Source of the DNA: Tissierellia bacterium
GTDB taxonomy: Bacteria > Bacillota > Clostridia > Tissierellales > Tepidimicrobiaceae
Assembly (NCBI GenBank): GCA_012839745.1
Contig: DUMS01000010.1
Span: 1-36,880 of the forward strand
Direction of reading: 5' to 3'
Length of the DNA: 36,880 nucleotides
Shown: one piece after another, positions 16,851 to 25,505 of the stretch
Numbering within the stretch: position 1 is the first letter of the stretch
Layout: each line of letters begins with the position of its first letter
Made by a program: the position numbers and the translations under genes
The notes under the pieces: generated by a model
Seen by the model: the letters and a program-made list of their open reading frames with translations, nothing else
The model's database searches: none
What the model was told of the DNA's origin: nothing

Positions 16851-17867
16851 TTATCTCTTAAGCTTCTCTATTGCCCATGCAGCATACTCTTTTATCATTG
16901 GGCTTGGGTCCTTTAACAAGGGTAATAAAAGTTTTATATTATCCTTATTCTTATTATTTGCTAAAGCGATAATTGCATTCCTTCTGAGTATATTTTTCCC
17001 CCTCCAACTTCCTGACATTTTTCCATAGATTTCTTTAAACTCCTTGTTTGACATATATAAAAGCTTCTCCAAATCAACATATCCCTTTGTGTCATAAGGT
17101 ATAAACTCCTCATGGTTTGGCTTCAGTATACTTCTGTTTTTAGGGCATGCCTTCTGGCATGTATCGCATCCGTATATCTTGTTTCCCATTTTTTCCCTTA
17201 AATCATAAGGAATATTGTCCCTGGTCTGAGTTAAATAGGATATGCATTTTTTGGGATTCACTCTAAAGGCGCCTTCCAATGCACCAGTAGGGCAAGCTTT
17301 AATGCACAAATCACAATCTCCGCATTTGCTCTCCACTGGGATTGAAAGCTCTTCTATCTCCAGATCTGTCAGTATATATCCTAGAAATATAAAGGACCCA
17401 TATTTTTCATTTATAATTGAACAGTTCTTGCCATAATATCCTATACCTGACTTTCTTGCAATTTCCCTGTCAACCAACGGTCCTGTATCTACATAATACT
17501 GGCAATTAAAATCCTTTACCTTTTTAATCTCATGGATTAAACTCTCCATCCTTTTTCTTAACACAATATGATAATCAATTCCCCAGGAGGATTTTGATAT
17601 AATGCCCTTTAGCTTGTAATCCGGTTTTTCATCAAAATCATTGTTATAGGATACGCCTATTGTGATGATGGATTTACACTCTGGAAATGTAAGTTTCGGG
17701 TCTAATCTTCTATCTATATCATCTTCTTCGAATTCTGTATTAATATTTAGACTTTTTCTTTCTGCAAGGTATTCCCTTAAGTATTCAAAGGGCTCACAAT
17801 CCGTAAATCCTACCATATCTATATTCAATTCTTTTGATTTATCTATTATATACTGTTTAATGTTCAT
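16851..17867 (-). CDS. queG: Epoxyqueuosine reductase
   Basis: It catalyses the last step of queuosine synthesis, reducing epoxyqueuosine in tRNA to queuosine with a cobalamin cofactor and two 4Fe-4S clusters. Cluster ligands are visible: Cys183, 186, 189 and 193 (CGDCDLCIKACP), Cys209 and Cys235, 238, 242 (CDTCQKACP), numbered from the upstream ATG. The PLVDREIA motif carries the expected catalytic Asp134. The C-terminal 60 residues form HEAT-like repeats, as in the long form of QueG. ATG codons lie at 17870 and 17867; the second sits better after GAAAGGG. It overlaps the end of nfo by about 11 bases, so the pair is translationally coupled. A cobalamin adenosyltransferase gene lies elsewhere in the window. 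Confidence 0.95.
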   Translation of the reverse strand: MNIKQYIIDKSKELNIDMVGFTDCEPFEYLREYLAERKSLNINTEFEEDDIDRRLDPKLTFPECKSIITIGVSYNNDFDEKPDYKLKGIISKSSWGIDYHIVLRKRMESLIHEIKKVKDFNCQYYVDTGPLVDREIARKSGIGYYGKNCSIINEKYGSFIFLGYILTDLEIEELSIPVESKCGDCDLCIKACPTGALEGAFRVNPKKCISYLTQTRDNIPYDLREKMGNKIYGCDTCQKACPKNRSILKPNHEEFIPYDTKGYVDLEKLLYMSNKEFKEIYGKMSGSWRGKNILRRNAIIALANNKNKDNIKLLLPLLKDPSPMIKEYAAWAIEKLKR

Positions 17868-18690
17868 CATATAACCCTTTCAATAGTTCTATTTCTTTCC
17901 TGTGACCATTAAGGTCATTTGGAGTTTCCAGATAAAAAGGAAGTTTTCTAAGAGCTGGATGGTTTATTACATTCTCGATGGCATTTAAACCAATTGTTCC
18001 TTCCCCAATAGTTGCATGCCTATCCTTATGGCTGTTAAATTCCATCATGCTATCGTTTATATGAACAGCTTTCAGCCTGTTTAATCCTATTTTATCGTCA
18101 AATTCATCTATTACACCTTCCAAATCATTAACAATATCATACCCTGCAGAATATACATGACATGTGTCAATGCAAACACCAATCAGTTCATTATATTTTA
18201 CCCTATCGATGATGGATTTTATTTCTTCAAAACTTTTCCCTATTTCAGTTCCCTTTCCAGACATGGTTTCAAGCAATATCATAGTATTTTCATTCCCAGT
18301 TATTATCTCATTTAGCGCATCAGCAATTCTCTGTATGCCATAATCTATTCCCTTTCCCATATGGTTTCCGGGGTGAAAATTAAAATAGGGTATTGAAATG
18401 CTGTTTAGCATTTCATAGTCTACTTTTAATATAGACTTGCTCATCCCATAGGTATTATCATTAAAGGAAGCTAAATTCAATATATATGGTGCATGGGCAA
18501 GTATTGGCCCGAAATTGTTTTCCTTCAATATGGCTTTCATCTTTTCAACATCCTTTAAATCTATTGCCTTGCTGGATGAACCTCTGGGATTTCTGCTGAA
18601 AAACTGAAATACATTAGCTCCAATACTTAATGCATCCAAAGCCATTTTTTCATACCCCTTTGCCACTGATAAATGGCATCCTATATACAT
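17857..18690 (-). CDS. nfo: Deoxyribonuclease IV (endonuclease IV, AP endonuclease)
   Basis: A zinc-dependent AP endonuclease of the xylose-isomerase-like barrel family that cuts 5' of abasic sites. Family motifs occur in order: GCHLSVAKGY at the N-terminus, LAHAPYILNLAS, NFHPGNH, LLETMSGKGTE, GVCIDTCHVYSAGYD, AVHINDSMMEFNSHKDRH and the final FYLETPND. These supply the His/Glu/Asp ligands of the three-zinc site. At 277 residues it has the normal length. The ATG follows GAAAGGAATG. It heads a leftward pair with queG and is divergent from rodA across about 100 bp. Confidence 0.96.
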   Translation of the reverse strand: MYIGCHLSVAKGYEKMALDALSIGANVFQFFSRNPRGSSSKAIDLKDVEKMKAILKENNFGPILAHAPYILNLASFNDNTYGMSKSILKVDYEMLNSISIPYFNFHPGNHMGKGIDYGIQRIADALNEIITGNENTMILLETMSGKGTEIGKSFEEIKSIIDRVKYNELIGVCIDTCHVYSAGYDIVNDLEGVIDEFDDKIGLNRLKAVHINDSMMEFNSHKDRHATIGEGTIGLNAIENVINHPALRKLPFYLETPNDLNGHRKEIELLKGLYDEH

Positions 18691-18756
18691 TTCATCATTC
18701 CTTTCTTATTTTTTGTTGACTGTATACAAATCATATACCAAAATCTTAAAATATGA

Positions 18757-18762
18757 TATAAT
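18757..18762 (+). promoter_or_regulatory. Candidate -10 box for rodA
   Basis: A perfect TATAAT lies about 30 bases before the rodA start. The sequence 17 bases upstream (TATACC) is a poor -35. A TTGACT box exists further upstream (18716-18721), but at the wrong spacing for this -10. AAAGGAG precedes the ATG. Confidence 0.35.
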
Positions 18763-18792
18763 TTTTTTAGCATTATGTAAAGGAGCATAAAA

Positions 18793-19899
18793 ATGTTTAA
18801 CTTAAAGAGAAAGGCATTCAAAAACTTTGATTTTGTACTATTGGTAACAGTATTGTTGCTATGCATATATGGGATTATAATGATAAGGTCTGCTACATTA
18901 TCCTTTAACAATAATAGATATGTAAAAGTCCAGTCCCTTTCAACTGTTTTAGGATTTATAGGCATACTGATTCTGGTATTAATGGACTATCAGATTATTG
19001 GAAAGCTGTATATACCCATTTATGTAGTATGTATACTGCTGTTAATAGCAGTTGTAATATTTGGCACAGGTGAATCACAATGGGGTGCCAACAGCTGGCT
19101 GTATATCGGAGGATTTGGATTTCAGCCTGCAGAAATATGCAAAGTTGGAATAATAATATTCTTAGCCAAGCTAATTGAAAACAACAAGGATAAGATTAAC
19201 GAACCCCTTACTCTTCTGAACATACTGGTGCTATGCGGGATACCCATACTTCTGATATTAATGCAGCCTGACCTGGGAACAGCTGTAGTATTTGTATTTT
19301 TCATAGTAGTAATGCTATTTACTGCAGGCTTGAACTGGAGATACTTTGGATATGCTTTTATTGCCGGAATAGTAAGCCTGCCAATTCTCTGGTTTCAACT
19401 TGAGGACTATCAGAAAAAGCGCATATTCTCCTTCTTAAACCCTGAAAGTGACTTATCCGGCTCAGGATACCAAGCAATGCAGGCTAAAATTGCCATAGGT
19501 TCAGGTAAAATATTTGGGCGAGGCCTCTTTGAAGGAGTTCAGACTCAGTATAACTATATACCCGAAAAACAAACAGACTTTATATTTGCTGTAATAGGAG
19601 AGGAACTGGGGCTAATAGGCGGATTAATCCTAATAATACTGTATTTTATACTGTTATATAGGCTTATAAAGCTTGCAAAAAATAGCAAGGATGTCTTTGG
19701 CTCCATGGTGCTAATAGGCTTTGCTGCCATGTTTCTGTTCCATATTTGGGAAAACATTGGAATGTCAATTGGGCTAATGCCCATAACAGGTATTCCCCTG
19801 CCCTTCATGAGCTATGGAGGTACATTCCAGCTTATAAACCTATTATGCATTGGTATTGCATTGAGCATAAGCGTTCATAAAGAAGGATTAAACTTTTAG
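18793..19899 (+). CDS. rodA: RodA-type SEDS peptidoglycan glycosyltransferase
   Basis: A polytopic membrane protein of the SEDS family (RodA/FtsW/SpoVE), which polymerises lipid II into glycan strands, usually with a class B PBP. It has about ten hydrophobic helices in 368 residues. Family signatures are visible: FGFQPAEICKV, MQPDLGTAVVF (with the conserved Asp), the loop YQAMQAKIAIGSGKIFGRGLFEG, the FIFAVIGEELGL helix, and the C-terminal signature NIGMSIGLMPITGIPLPFMS. RodA fits better than FtsW because there is no extended N-terminus and no division genes are near. No partner PBP is adjacent, so it may be a secondary copy. Transcribed singly, with its own terminator. Confidence 0.93.
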   Translation: MFNLKRKAFKNFDFVLLVTVLLLCIYGIIMIRSATLSFNNNRYVKVQSLSTVLGFIGILILVLMDYQIIGKLYIPIYVVCILLLIAVVIFGTGESQWGANSWLYIGGFGFQPAEICKVGIIIFLAKLIENNKDKINEPLTLLNILVLCGIPILLILMQPDLGTAVVFVFFIVVMLFTAGLNWRYFGYAFIAGIVSLPILWFQLEDYQKKRIFSFLNPESDLSGSGYQAMQAKIAIGSGKIFGRGLFEGVQTQYNYIPEKQTDFIFAVIGEELGLIGGLILIILYFILLYRLIKLAKNSKDVFGSMVLIGFAAMFLFHIWENIGMSIGLMPITGIPLPFMSYGGTFQLINLLCIGIALSISVHKEGLNF

Positions 19900-19926
19900 C
19901 TGCAGAACTGCAGCTATTTTTTATTA
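19897..19926 (+). terminator. Intrinsic terminator of rodA
   Basis: TAGCTGCAG pairs with CTGCAGCTA and is followed by TTTTTTATT. The first three bases of the stem are the rodA stop codon. Confidence 0.85.
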
Positions 19927-19930
19927 AATA

Positions 19931-19976
19931 GTACCTTGCATTAAAAGGTAGTATAGTATATAATATAGTTATATTA
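19931..19976 (+). promoter_or_regulatory. Promoter and palindromic operators of the PadR operon
   Basis: TTGCAT (19936-19941), 17-base spacer, TATAAT (19959-19964). A perfect palindrome, TAATATA-GT-TATATTA (19961-19976), overlaps the -10 box and the transcription start. A second inverted repeat, TACCTT-7-AAGGTA (19932-19950), spans the -35 box. Placement over both promoter elements suggests repression, most simply by the PadR protein encoded next. Confidence 0.7.
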
Positions 19977-19994
19977 AACTGAAAGGAAATGCTT

Positions 19995-20321
19995 ATGAAC
20001 ATTCAATTCAAAAAAGGAGTATTGGAACTCTGTGTTCTATCTCTATTGAATACTAGAGACTACTATGGATACGAGCTAGTTGAACAGATATCAAAATTCG
20101 TAAATATATCAGAGGGAACAATATATCCCCTGCTGAGAAGATTTCGAACAGATGGATATGTTACAACCTATTTGGAGGAATCCCAGGAAGGACCTCCAAG
20201 AAAATATTACAGGATAACTGATGAAGGGCGAAAGGCATATAAGGAGTTATTGGAGGAATGGGAAGCCTTTACAGTTGGAGTTAATAAAATAATAAGGGGT
20301 GAATCTGGTGAACAGAATTGA
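19995..20321 (+). CDS. PadR family transcriptional regulator
   Basis: A winged-helix repressor of about 108 residues. The motif ISEGTIYPLLRRFRTDGY is the recognition helix and wing region typical of PadR, followed by GPPRKYYRITDEGRKAY. The N-terminal stretch matches the family's LCVLSLLNTRDYYGYEL. A C-terminal helix serves dimerisation. I chose ATG 19995 over ATG 19989, because AAAGGA is 8 bases before it and would abut the earlier one. It overlaps the DUF1700 gene by 14 bases and is very probably coexpressed with it. PadR members of this kind usually repress their own operon in response to envelope-active or other small molecules; the ligand here is unknown. Confidence 0.93.
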   Translation: MNIQFKKGVLELCVLSLLNTRDYYGYELVEQISKFVNISEGTIYPLLRRFRTDGYVTTYLEESQEGPPRKYYRITDEGRKAYKELLEEWEAFTVGVNKIIRGESGEQN

Positions 20322-20877
20322 TTTCATTAACGCTTTGAAAAGGGAATTATATAATCTTCCCCAATCAGAAGTTGAAGACATACTATATGACTATCAGGAA
20401 CATTTTGAGGTGGGATTATCCAAGGGAAAAACTGAAGAGGAAATTGCAGAGGAACTGGGCAATCCGAGAACAATTGCTAAATCTTATAAAGTAAACTACA
20501 AGATAAATAATGCTGAAGCCAATCCTTCCACAAAGAACCTTTTTACAGCAATACTTGCAGCAGTCTCCCTGGGATTTTTCAATCTTGTCTTTGTACTGGG
20601 TCCTTTTATTGGATTACTTGGCCTATTAGTTGGTGTTTATGGCTTAGGATTGGGATTATCTGTAGCAGGCTTTAGCATGTTCCTTGGGACATTCTTGAAT
20701 CCATTTTTCCCTGGCTATATGAGCATAAGCCTTCATCCCGTGACTTCTATATCCTTCGGAATTGGCCTTTTTGCTTTAGGGTCACTGATACTTATAGGCT
20801 GTTTCTACCTTACGAAATATCTATACCGGATTGTTATAAGATATCTAAGATGGAATATGAACATTATTACTAGATAG
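20308..20877 (+). CDS. DUF1700 (HAAS-type) membrane protein
   Basis: About 189 residues. The N-terminal helical domain (about 1-65) has the pattern FINALKRELYNLPQSE, then DYQEHFEVG and EEELGNPRTIAKSY in outline, which is characteristic of DUF1700/HAAS. Four hydrophobic segments follow (from about residue 75), ending in a basic tail. The start is GTG 20308, 8 bases after AAGGGG; an earlier in-frame GTG at 20299 is too close to that site. It sits between a PadR regulator and a DUF4097 protein, the usual order for this module. It is thought to act as a membrane sensor or signalling partner, but the function is not established. Confidence 0.88.
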   Translation: MNRIDFINALKRELYNLPQSEVEDILYDYQEHFEVGLSKGKTEEEIAEELGNPRTIAKSYKVNYKINNAEANPSTKNLFTAILAAVSLGFFNLVFVLGPFIGLLGLLVGVYGLGLGLSVAGFSMFLGTFLNPFFPGYMSISLHPVTSISFGIGLFALGSLILIGCFYLTKYLYRIVIRYLRWNMNIITR

Positions 20878-20888
20878 GTGGTGTTGTG

Positions 20889-21794
20889 ATGAAAACCAGA
20901 AAAATTATTGCTATATTAGCTGGAATCATGTTAATTGCCTTTGGAATTGGACTGTTAAGCTTAAGGTATTATGGCTTTGACGAGGGAGTATTTAATAATA
21001 TAAACTGGAAATTCGGTTTTCCACTTAATAAACTGGTAAGAACATCTAATAACAACTCAAATTATATTGAAAAGAACATAGATGAGGAAAAAATAGAAAA
21101 TGCTGCTGGAATTAATACAATTGACATTGATGTGTCCTTTTCAAACATTAATATTATACCTGAAAACAGAGATGATATAAGAATTCATTACCATGGATAC
21201 ATTAAAGCCCGCTTAATTCCTGATTTGAAAACCAAATGCTCTAATAAAACCCTTTATATCTATCACGAAAAAGGCCTTTCTGGCTCCAATAGCACTGAAT
21301 CTATAGATGTAAAACTGGATATATATATTCCTGAAACCTATAAAAACAATATAAAAGCAGATACTTCCTTTGGGAGTATCAATATTTCTAATTTAAATCT
21401 TTCAAAGTTAAAGGCCATCACAAGCTTTGGCGATATAGAAATCAGTGATTTAACTGGGAATGTAGAAGCTGACACCAGTTATGGGAACATAGTTATACAA
21501 AATCTTTCAGGAAACTTAGAAGCCTCCACAAGCTTTGGAGGCATAGAATTGGAATATGAGGAGTTTGACTATAACATAAATGCAGATACCAGCTTTGGCA
21601 ATATAGAATTAACCTTGCCAAGAGATTCCCAGTTTAAAATAGACGCTGTATGCTCCTTCGGAAGGATTGATATTGATTTCCCATTAACCATTACAAAGAA
21701 TGAAGATGATGAATTATCAGGAACTGTTGGAAGTGGCAGAAACAAAATAAAACTGGAATCAAGTTCAGGAGATATTAAAGTCATTAGTAAATAA
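20889..21794 (+). CDS. DUF4097 family repeat beta-strand protein, membrane anchored
   Basis: About 301 residues. One N-terminal membrane helix (IIAILAGIMLIAFGIGLL) is followed by a linker and then a repeated strand pattern, with units such as ADTSFGSINISNLN, ITSFGDIEISDLTG, ADTSYGNIVIQNLSG and ASTSFGGIELE. This right-handed helix of short strands is typical of DUF4097 proteins. It ends SSSGDIKVISK, the usual terminal unit. It should project from the outer face of the membrane. I chose ATG 20889, 7 bases after AGGTGG, over GTG 20886. It lies 11 bases after the DUF1700 stop, so it is part of the PadR operon. A LiaX/LiaG-like envelope-stress role is inferred from context only. Confidence 0.88.
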   Translation: MKTRKIIAILAGIMLIAFGIGLLSLRYYGFDEGVFNNINWKFGFPLNKLVRTSNNNSNYIEKNIDEEKIENAAGINTIDIDVSFSNINIIPENRDDIRIHYHGYIKARLIPDLKTKCSNKTLYIYHEKGLSGSNSTESIDVKLDIYIPETYKNNIKADTSFGSINISNLNLSKLKAITSFGDIEISDLTGNVEADTSYGNIVIQNLSGNLEASTSFGGIELEYEEFDYNINADTSFGNIELTLPRDSQFKIDAVCSFGRIDIDFPLTITKNEDDELSGTVGSGRNKIKLESSSGDIKVISK

Positions 21795-21881
21795 GTATCT
21801 TACTGCACAGACTTCCTTCATGATTTACATAATTTATGTAGGAAGGCCATGTGAAGTTAATTATGCAAAAGGTGGTGCAGC

Positions 21882-23192
21882 ATGAATAAAAGAATTTTAG
21901 AAAACATAATATGGTTTACTTTAATTTTACTATTTATCATTATATTAACTGGATGTACAGATGTAAGCAGCAAAATTGAAGTTCTGAACAAGCCTATTAT
22001 AGAAGAAACTGTTAATAAAGCTAATGAATTAGAGTCCCTTACAATGGAGGAAAAACTGAAAGATTTTGAATACTTATATAATCTATTTAAAGAAAATTAT
22101 CCATTCTTTGAAGTGAACAAAAGGCTAAATGGAATAGATTGGTTAGGAAATAAAGAAATGTATATTGAAAAAATAAAAAACACCACTACAGATAAAGAGT
22201 TTATTGAAGCAATTGAAGAAATACTAGATGATTTAAATAATGGCCATGTCCATTTAATAGATAAAGAATACTTTGCATATACATATGTAAGCTCTACATT
22301 ACCTGAAAACAATCTATTACCATGGGCAGAAGCTCTAGAAAATGAAGTGGTGTTTAACAGATACGATTTTGATAGATCTGAAATAGAAAACATAAAAAAT
22401 GAAATCTACGATATGATTTCTAATAGTAACTCTGAAACAAATACAGTACAGGCTTTTAAAACCAGTATTATAATTCCTGATGAAGTAGCCTATATTCACA
22501 TTAATAGTATGGATGGTAGCCGTGTAGAAAAAGATGGGATAGAAATAAGAAAGTTCTACGAAGAAGTAAGGGATTATGACAAGCTAATTATTGATATAAG
22601 AGGAAACAGTGGCGGTAGCGATAATTATTGGATAGAAAATATTATTGAACCCTTGGCTAATAAGCCTATTACAATAGAATATTACGGATTTGCAAGAGGT
22701 GATTATGGTGAGCCTTTTTTCCAGGCTAAAGGCTTGGATTTTAAACCCATAACTGATCTGAACAAAGATATATTAAACAAAGTGCCTTCTGATATAAGGG
22801 AAAACTTTGATAAATACTATCTATTCGTTCATACTATTAAACCTAAAGATCCTGTAGGTTTTAATGGTAAAATATATCTTATAGTTGATAGTGCAGTCTA
22901 TTCTTCTTCCGAAAGCTTTGCTGCTTTTTGCAAAGACAGTGGCTTTGCAACCATAATTGGTGAAACTACTGGAGGAGATGGAAGAGGTATAAACCCAGTG
23001 TTTTTCTCACTTCCATACAGTGGTTTGGCAGGCAGATTTAGTGCGGTTCTATGCCTAAATGGAGATTATACAATAAATGAAGAAGTAAAGACCATACCGG
23101 ATATATATGTTAATGCTTATGGACCTATGCCTTTATATAACTTTAGCCACGATCAGGCAGTTCAATATGTAATAAAAGATAAAACCCACTAA
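21882..23192 (+). CDS. S41 family peptidase, probable lipoprotein
   Basis: 436 residues. A lipoprotein signal ends in LTGC, so the mature protein is likely lipid-anchored outside the membrane. The tail-specific protease domain (about 200-420) shows VAYIHINSMDGS, then KLIIDIRGNSGGSDNYW, and the nucleophile region DSAVYSSSESFAAFC followed by IIGETTGGDGRG. The Ser in SSSESFA and the IRGNSGG loop fit S41. No PDZ domain is seen, so it belongs with the PDZ-less S41 group rather than the CtpA type. A GGTGGTG ribosome binding site precedes the ATG. It lies 87 bp after the DUF4097 gene and may be cotranscribed with it. The substrate is unknown. Confidence 0.88.
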   Translation: MNKRILENIIWFTLILLFIIILTGCTDVSSKIEVLNKPIIEETVNKANELESLTMEEKLKDFEYLYNLFKENYPFFEVNKRLNGIDWLGNKEMYIEKIKNTTTDKEFIEAIEEILDDLNNGHVHLIDKEYFAYTYVSSTLPENNLLPWAEALENEVVFNRYDFDRSEIENIKNEIYDMISNSNSETNTVQAFKTSIIIPDEVAYIHINSMDGSRVEKDGIEIRKFYEEVRDYDKLIIDIRGNSGGSDNYWIENIIEPLANKPITIEYYGFARGDYGEPFFQAKGLDFKPITDLNKDILNKVPSDIRENFDKYYLFVHTIKPKDPVGFNGKIYLIVDSAVYSSSESFAAFCKDSGFATIIGETTGGDGRGINPVFFSLPYSGLAGRFSAVLCLNGDYTINEEVKTIPDIYVNAYGPMPLYNFSHDQAVQYVIKDKTH

Positions 23193-23204
23193 AAGTGGGT
23201 TTTA
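23180..23204. terminator. Bidirectional terminator between the S41 and dps genes
   Basis: A perfect 11-bp stem, TAAAACCCACT with AGTGGGTTTTA, with a 3-base loop. It includes the S41 stop codon and abuts the dps stop codon, so it can serve both converging genes. Confidence 0.85.
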
Positions 23205-23639
23205 TTACTTAAGCATTGAGCTTATAAACCATATGTTCTTGTTGTATCCACCAATATGGTCTTCAAATACATTTACTACTTCAAAGTCTCCCTCTCCGTC
23301 AGCTTCATTTCTAATTTCGATAGCTAATTCCTTCATCTTTGTCAAATCCTTTAGAAGGATATCTAGAACTTCCTTTTCAGTAAAGTCCTTTGGTTCTACT
23401 TCTTCTACTGATGCATTGTTTAAGTAATCTACCATTCTGGATAATGGCATTTCTCCCTTCATCTTAAGCAGCTCTGCAACTTCATCATACTTTTCAAACA
23501 GGTCCTCATACAGCTCTTCTGTTAACTCATGTACCTCTTTAAAGCGAATTCCTACTACATTCCAATGTAGGTTATGAAATTTCACATTCAATACTGCTAA
23601 ATTTGATAAATACTCGTTAATCTTCTTATAGTCTTTCAT
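23205..23639 (-). CDS. dps: Dps family ferritin-like protein
   Basis: 144 residues forming a four-helix bundle. The Dps ferroxidase signature is present: NLHWNVVG, then FKEVHELTEELYEDLFEKYD followed by EVAE, giving the His, His, Asp and Glu ligands at the dimer interface. Dps dodecamers store iron and detoxify peroxide, and some bind DNA; there is no long basic N-terminal tail here, so DNA binding is doubtful. AGGAGGAG precedes the ATG. It is transcribed alone, leftward, from a promoter about 110 bases upstream, and shares a terminator with the S41 gene. Confidence 0.92.
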   Translation of the reverse strand: MKDYKKINEYLSNLAVLNVKFHNLHWNVVGIRFKEVHELTEELYEDLFEKYDEVAELLKMKGEMPLSRMVDYLNNASVEEVEPKDFTEKEVLDILLKDLTKMKELAIEIRNEADGEGDFEVVNVFEDHIGGYNKNIWFISSMLK

Positions 23640-23750
23640 CCTATCTCCTCCTCGAATAGTAATGTTTAGTATAAAACCAAGTTAATAGATATGCACAGAT
23701 ATAAGTCGTTGTACATTTCCTTTTATCTTTTTATTTTTTATACCCAATAT

Positions 23751-23779
23751 ATAGTATTATAATCTTAAAAATAAGACAA
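23751..23779 (-). promoter_or_regulatory. Probable promoter of dps
   Basis: TTGTCT, 17-base spacer, TACTAT on the minus strand. It gives a leader of about 105 bases. A perfect PerR box is not seen, although ATTATAAT lies inside the spacer. The rest of 23640-23831 shows no gene. Confidence 0.5.
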
Positions 23780-23831
23780 ATTCCAACGAACTAAATTTAG
23801 ACCCATAAAAGGCCAATTTCAAACCTTCTTT

Positions 23832-25478
23832 TTAACTGTTGTTTTTCCTTAAAGAATTCAGCTCCTTAAGAATTTCCCTGTATTCCTTATCCAATGCCTC
23901 AATATCATCATCTTTTGAAGGCATAGAAAGCTTGCCTAGTATTTCAGACATCCTGTATTCAAGTACAGTCCTTCTTTCCATTATCTTTTGGGCATCATCC
24001 CCTTGGAGTTTATTTATTCTGTTTTCAAACTCCTTCAATGTTCCATTAAAGCTTTCGATACTATTATCCTCAATATATATAATTCTATCAGCTACCTTTT
24101 CTATGAATCTCCTGTCATGGGATACAAATAAAATTGTGCCTTCATAGGAAACCAATGCTTCCTCAAGGGCTTCAATGGAGTAAATATCTAGATAATTGGT
24201 AGGTTCATCCATTATAAGCACATTGAAATCCGACATCAGTATTTTGGCCAATGATGCTTTAACCCTTTCCCCTCCGCTTAAAACGCTGACCTTTTTATAT
24301 ACATCATCCCTTCGAAAAAGCAGCCTTGCCAGAATTGTCCTTACAGTTGCTTCATCATATATACTTGAATCCATAATATTTTCAATTATGGTCTTATCTT
24401 CATCCAGTATGCTCAAATCCTGGCTAAAATACCCTATTTTTGCTCTTTTTGAAATGTTAATATTTTTATCCCCATCCATAATCATCTTCAGGAGAGTGGT
24501 TTTACCGCTTCCATTTCTGCCTATAAGGGCAGTTTTTGTTCCATTGTATATTTGAAACTCTCCATCTTTAAAGAGGACCTTTTTACCAAATACCTTGCTT
24601 ACACCTTTTCCTTCAATAATCACCCTTGAATGGATTTCATCACCTGATATATCCACCTTGATTCTCTCAATTTCCTTAATTTTATCCTTTACCTCCAGCT
24701 TTTCAAGCCTAGTTTCCAGAGCCTTTGCCTTTTTCTCCAGATTCCTTCTTGCATTCTGGCTTCCCATTTTATGGAGCCTTGCCTCTGAATTTCCCATTCT
24801 TTTGGGAGTTTTTCTTATGCTTTTGGCTTTATTTCTTGTTTCCACTATAGCCTTTTTAAGCCTTTCCTTTTCTTTTATATATTTTTCGTATTCTGCTTCC
24901 TTGGTCTTTTTCTCTAGTTCCTTTTGTTCCCTGTACTGAGAGTAGTTTCCCTCATAGAGCCTAATCTGACCATCTTCTATCTCAAGTATCCTGTTGCACA
25001 CCTTATCCAACAAGTCCCTATCGTGGGATACAATCATCAATGCCCCATCGTATTGCAACAGGTTCTCAATAAGCATATCTATTCCTTCCAAATCCAAATT
25101 TGAAGTAGGTTCATCAGCTAGAAGCAAAAGGGAGTTCTCACTAAAAGCCTTTGCTATTTTAAACCTTGTCTTTTCTCCTCCGCTCATATATTCTACATAT
25201 TTGTCCTTCAAACCAAACTGAGATTTAAACTTTTCTTCTACAGTATCCTTATATTCATCTTCAAGCTGCCTTATATAGGATACCTTCCCAAAAGTCCTTA
25301 TATATCCCTTCTCCGGTTTAATATCCCCATATATAAGATTAAGCAGCGTAGTCTTACCACTTCCATTTAACCCTACTATGCCAATTTTGTCATCCTTATA
25401 CACCTTTAAATCTTTGATCTCCAGTATTTTCCTTACTCCAAAATATTTTTCCACATTATTTACATCCAATACCAACAT
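23832..25478 (-). CDS. ABC-F family ATPase, probable antibiotic-resistance ribosome protection factor
   Basis: 548 residues with two ABC domains and no membrane segment. Walker A motifs are GLNGSGKTT (about 36-44) and GRNGSGKTT in the second domain. The signatures are MSGGEKTR and LSGGERVKA, and the Walker B motifs are LLADEPTSNLD and LIMDEPTNYLD. A long charged inter-domain linker (about 185-285) forms the coiled-coil arm that reaches the peptidyl-transferase centre in Vga/Lsa/VmlR-type proteins. A C-terminal coiled extension (about 490-548) also suits that group. These factors bind the ribosomal E site and dislodge PTC-targeting antibiotics (lincosamides, streptogramins, pleuromutilins); the actual spectrum cannot be read from sequence. 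The AGGAGGG ribosome binding site lies inside a terminator hairpin of a long regulated leader. Confidence 0.9.
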   Translation of the reverse strand: MLVLDVNNVEKYFGVRKILEIKDLKVYKDDKIGIVGLNGSGKTTLLNLIYGDIKPEKGYIRTFGKVSYIRQLEDEYKDTVEEKFKSQFGLKDKYVEYMSGGEKTRFKIAKAFSENSLLLLADEPTSNLDLEGIDMLIENLLQYDGALMIVSHDRDLLDKVCNRILEIEDGQIRLYEGNYSQYREQKELEKKTKEAEYEKYIKEKERLKKAIVETRNKAKSIRKTPKRMGNSEARLHKMGSQNARRNLEKKAKALETRLEKLEVKDKIKEIERIKVDISGDEIHSRVIIEGKGVSKVFGKKVLFKDGEFQIYNGTKTALIGRNGSGKTTLLKMIMDGDKNINISKRAKIGYFSQDLSILDEDKTIIENIMDSSIYDEATVRTILARLLFRRDDVYKKVSVLSGGERVKASLAKILMSDFNVLIMDEPTNYLDIYSIEALEEALVSYEGTILFVSHDRRFIEKVADRIIYIEDNSIESFNGTLKEFENRINKLQGDDAQKIMERRTVLEYRMSEILGKLSMPSKDDDIEALDKEYREILKELNSLRKNNS

Positions 25479-25505
25479 AAAAAGCCCTCCTTAATCCGGA
25501 AGGGC
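25479..25505 (-). terminator. Leader terminator/SD-sequestering hairpin before the ABC-F gene
   Basis: On the minus strand GCCCTTCC pairs with GGAGGGC over a GGATTAA-type loop, then TTTTT and directly ATG. The right arm contains the Shine-Dalgarno sequence, so the hairpin could stop transcription and also block translation. This arrangement marks it as a conditional element, not a simple terminator. Confidence 0.8.

Noticed and set aside
21795-21881. Inverted repeat (CTTCCT ... AGGAAG) between the DUF4097 and S41 genes
   Set aside because: The loop is long and there is no T-run after it; not convincing as a terminator. It could be a weak RNA structure.
23751-23779. PerR-box-like sequence near the dps promoter
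   Set aside because: One half (ATTATAAT) fits, but the other half matches poorly, so peroxide control cannot be claimed.
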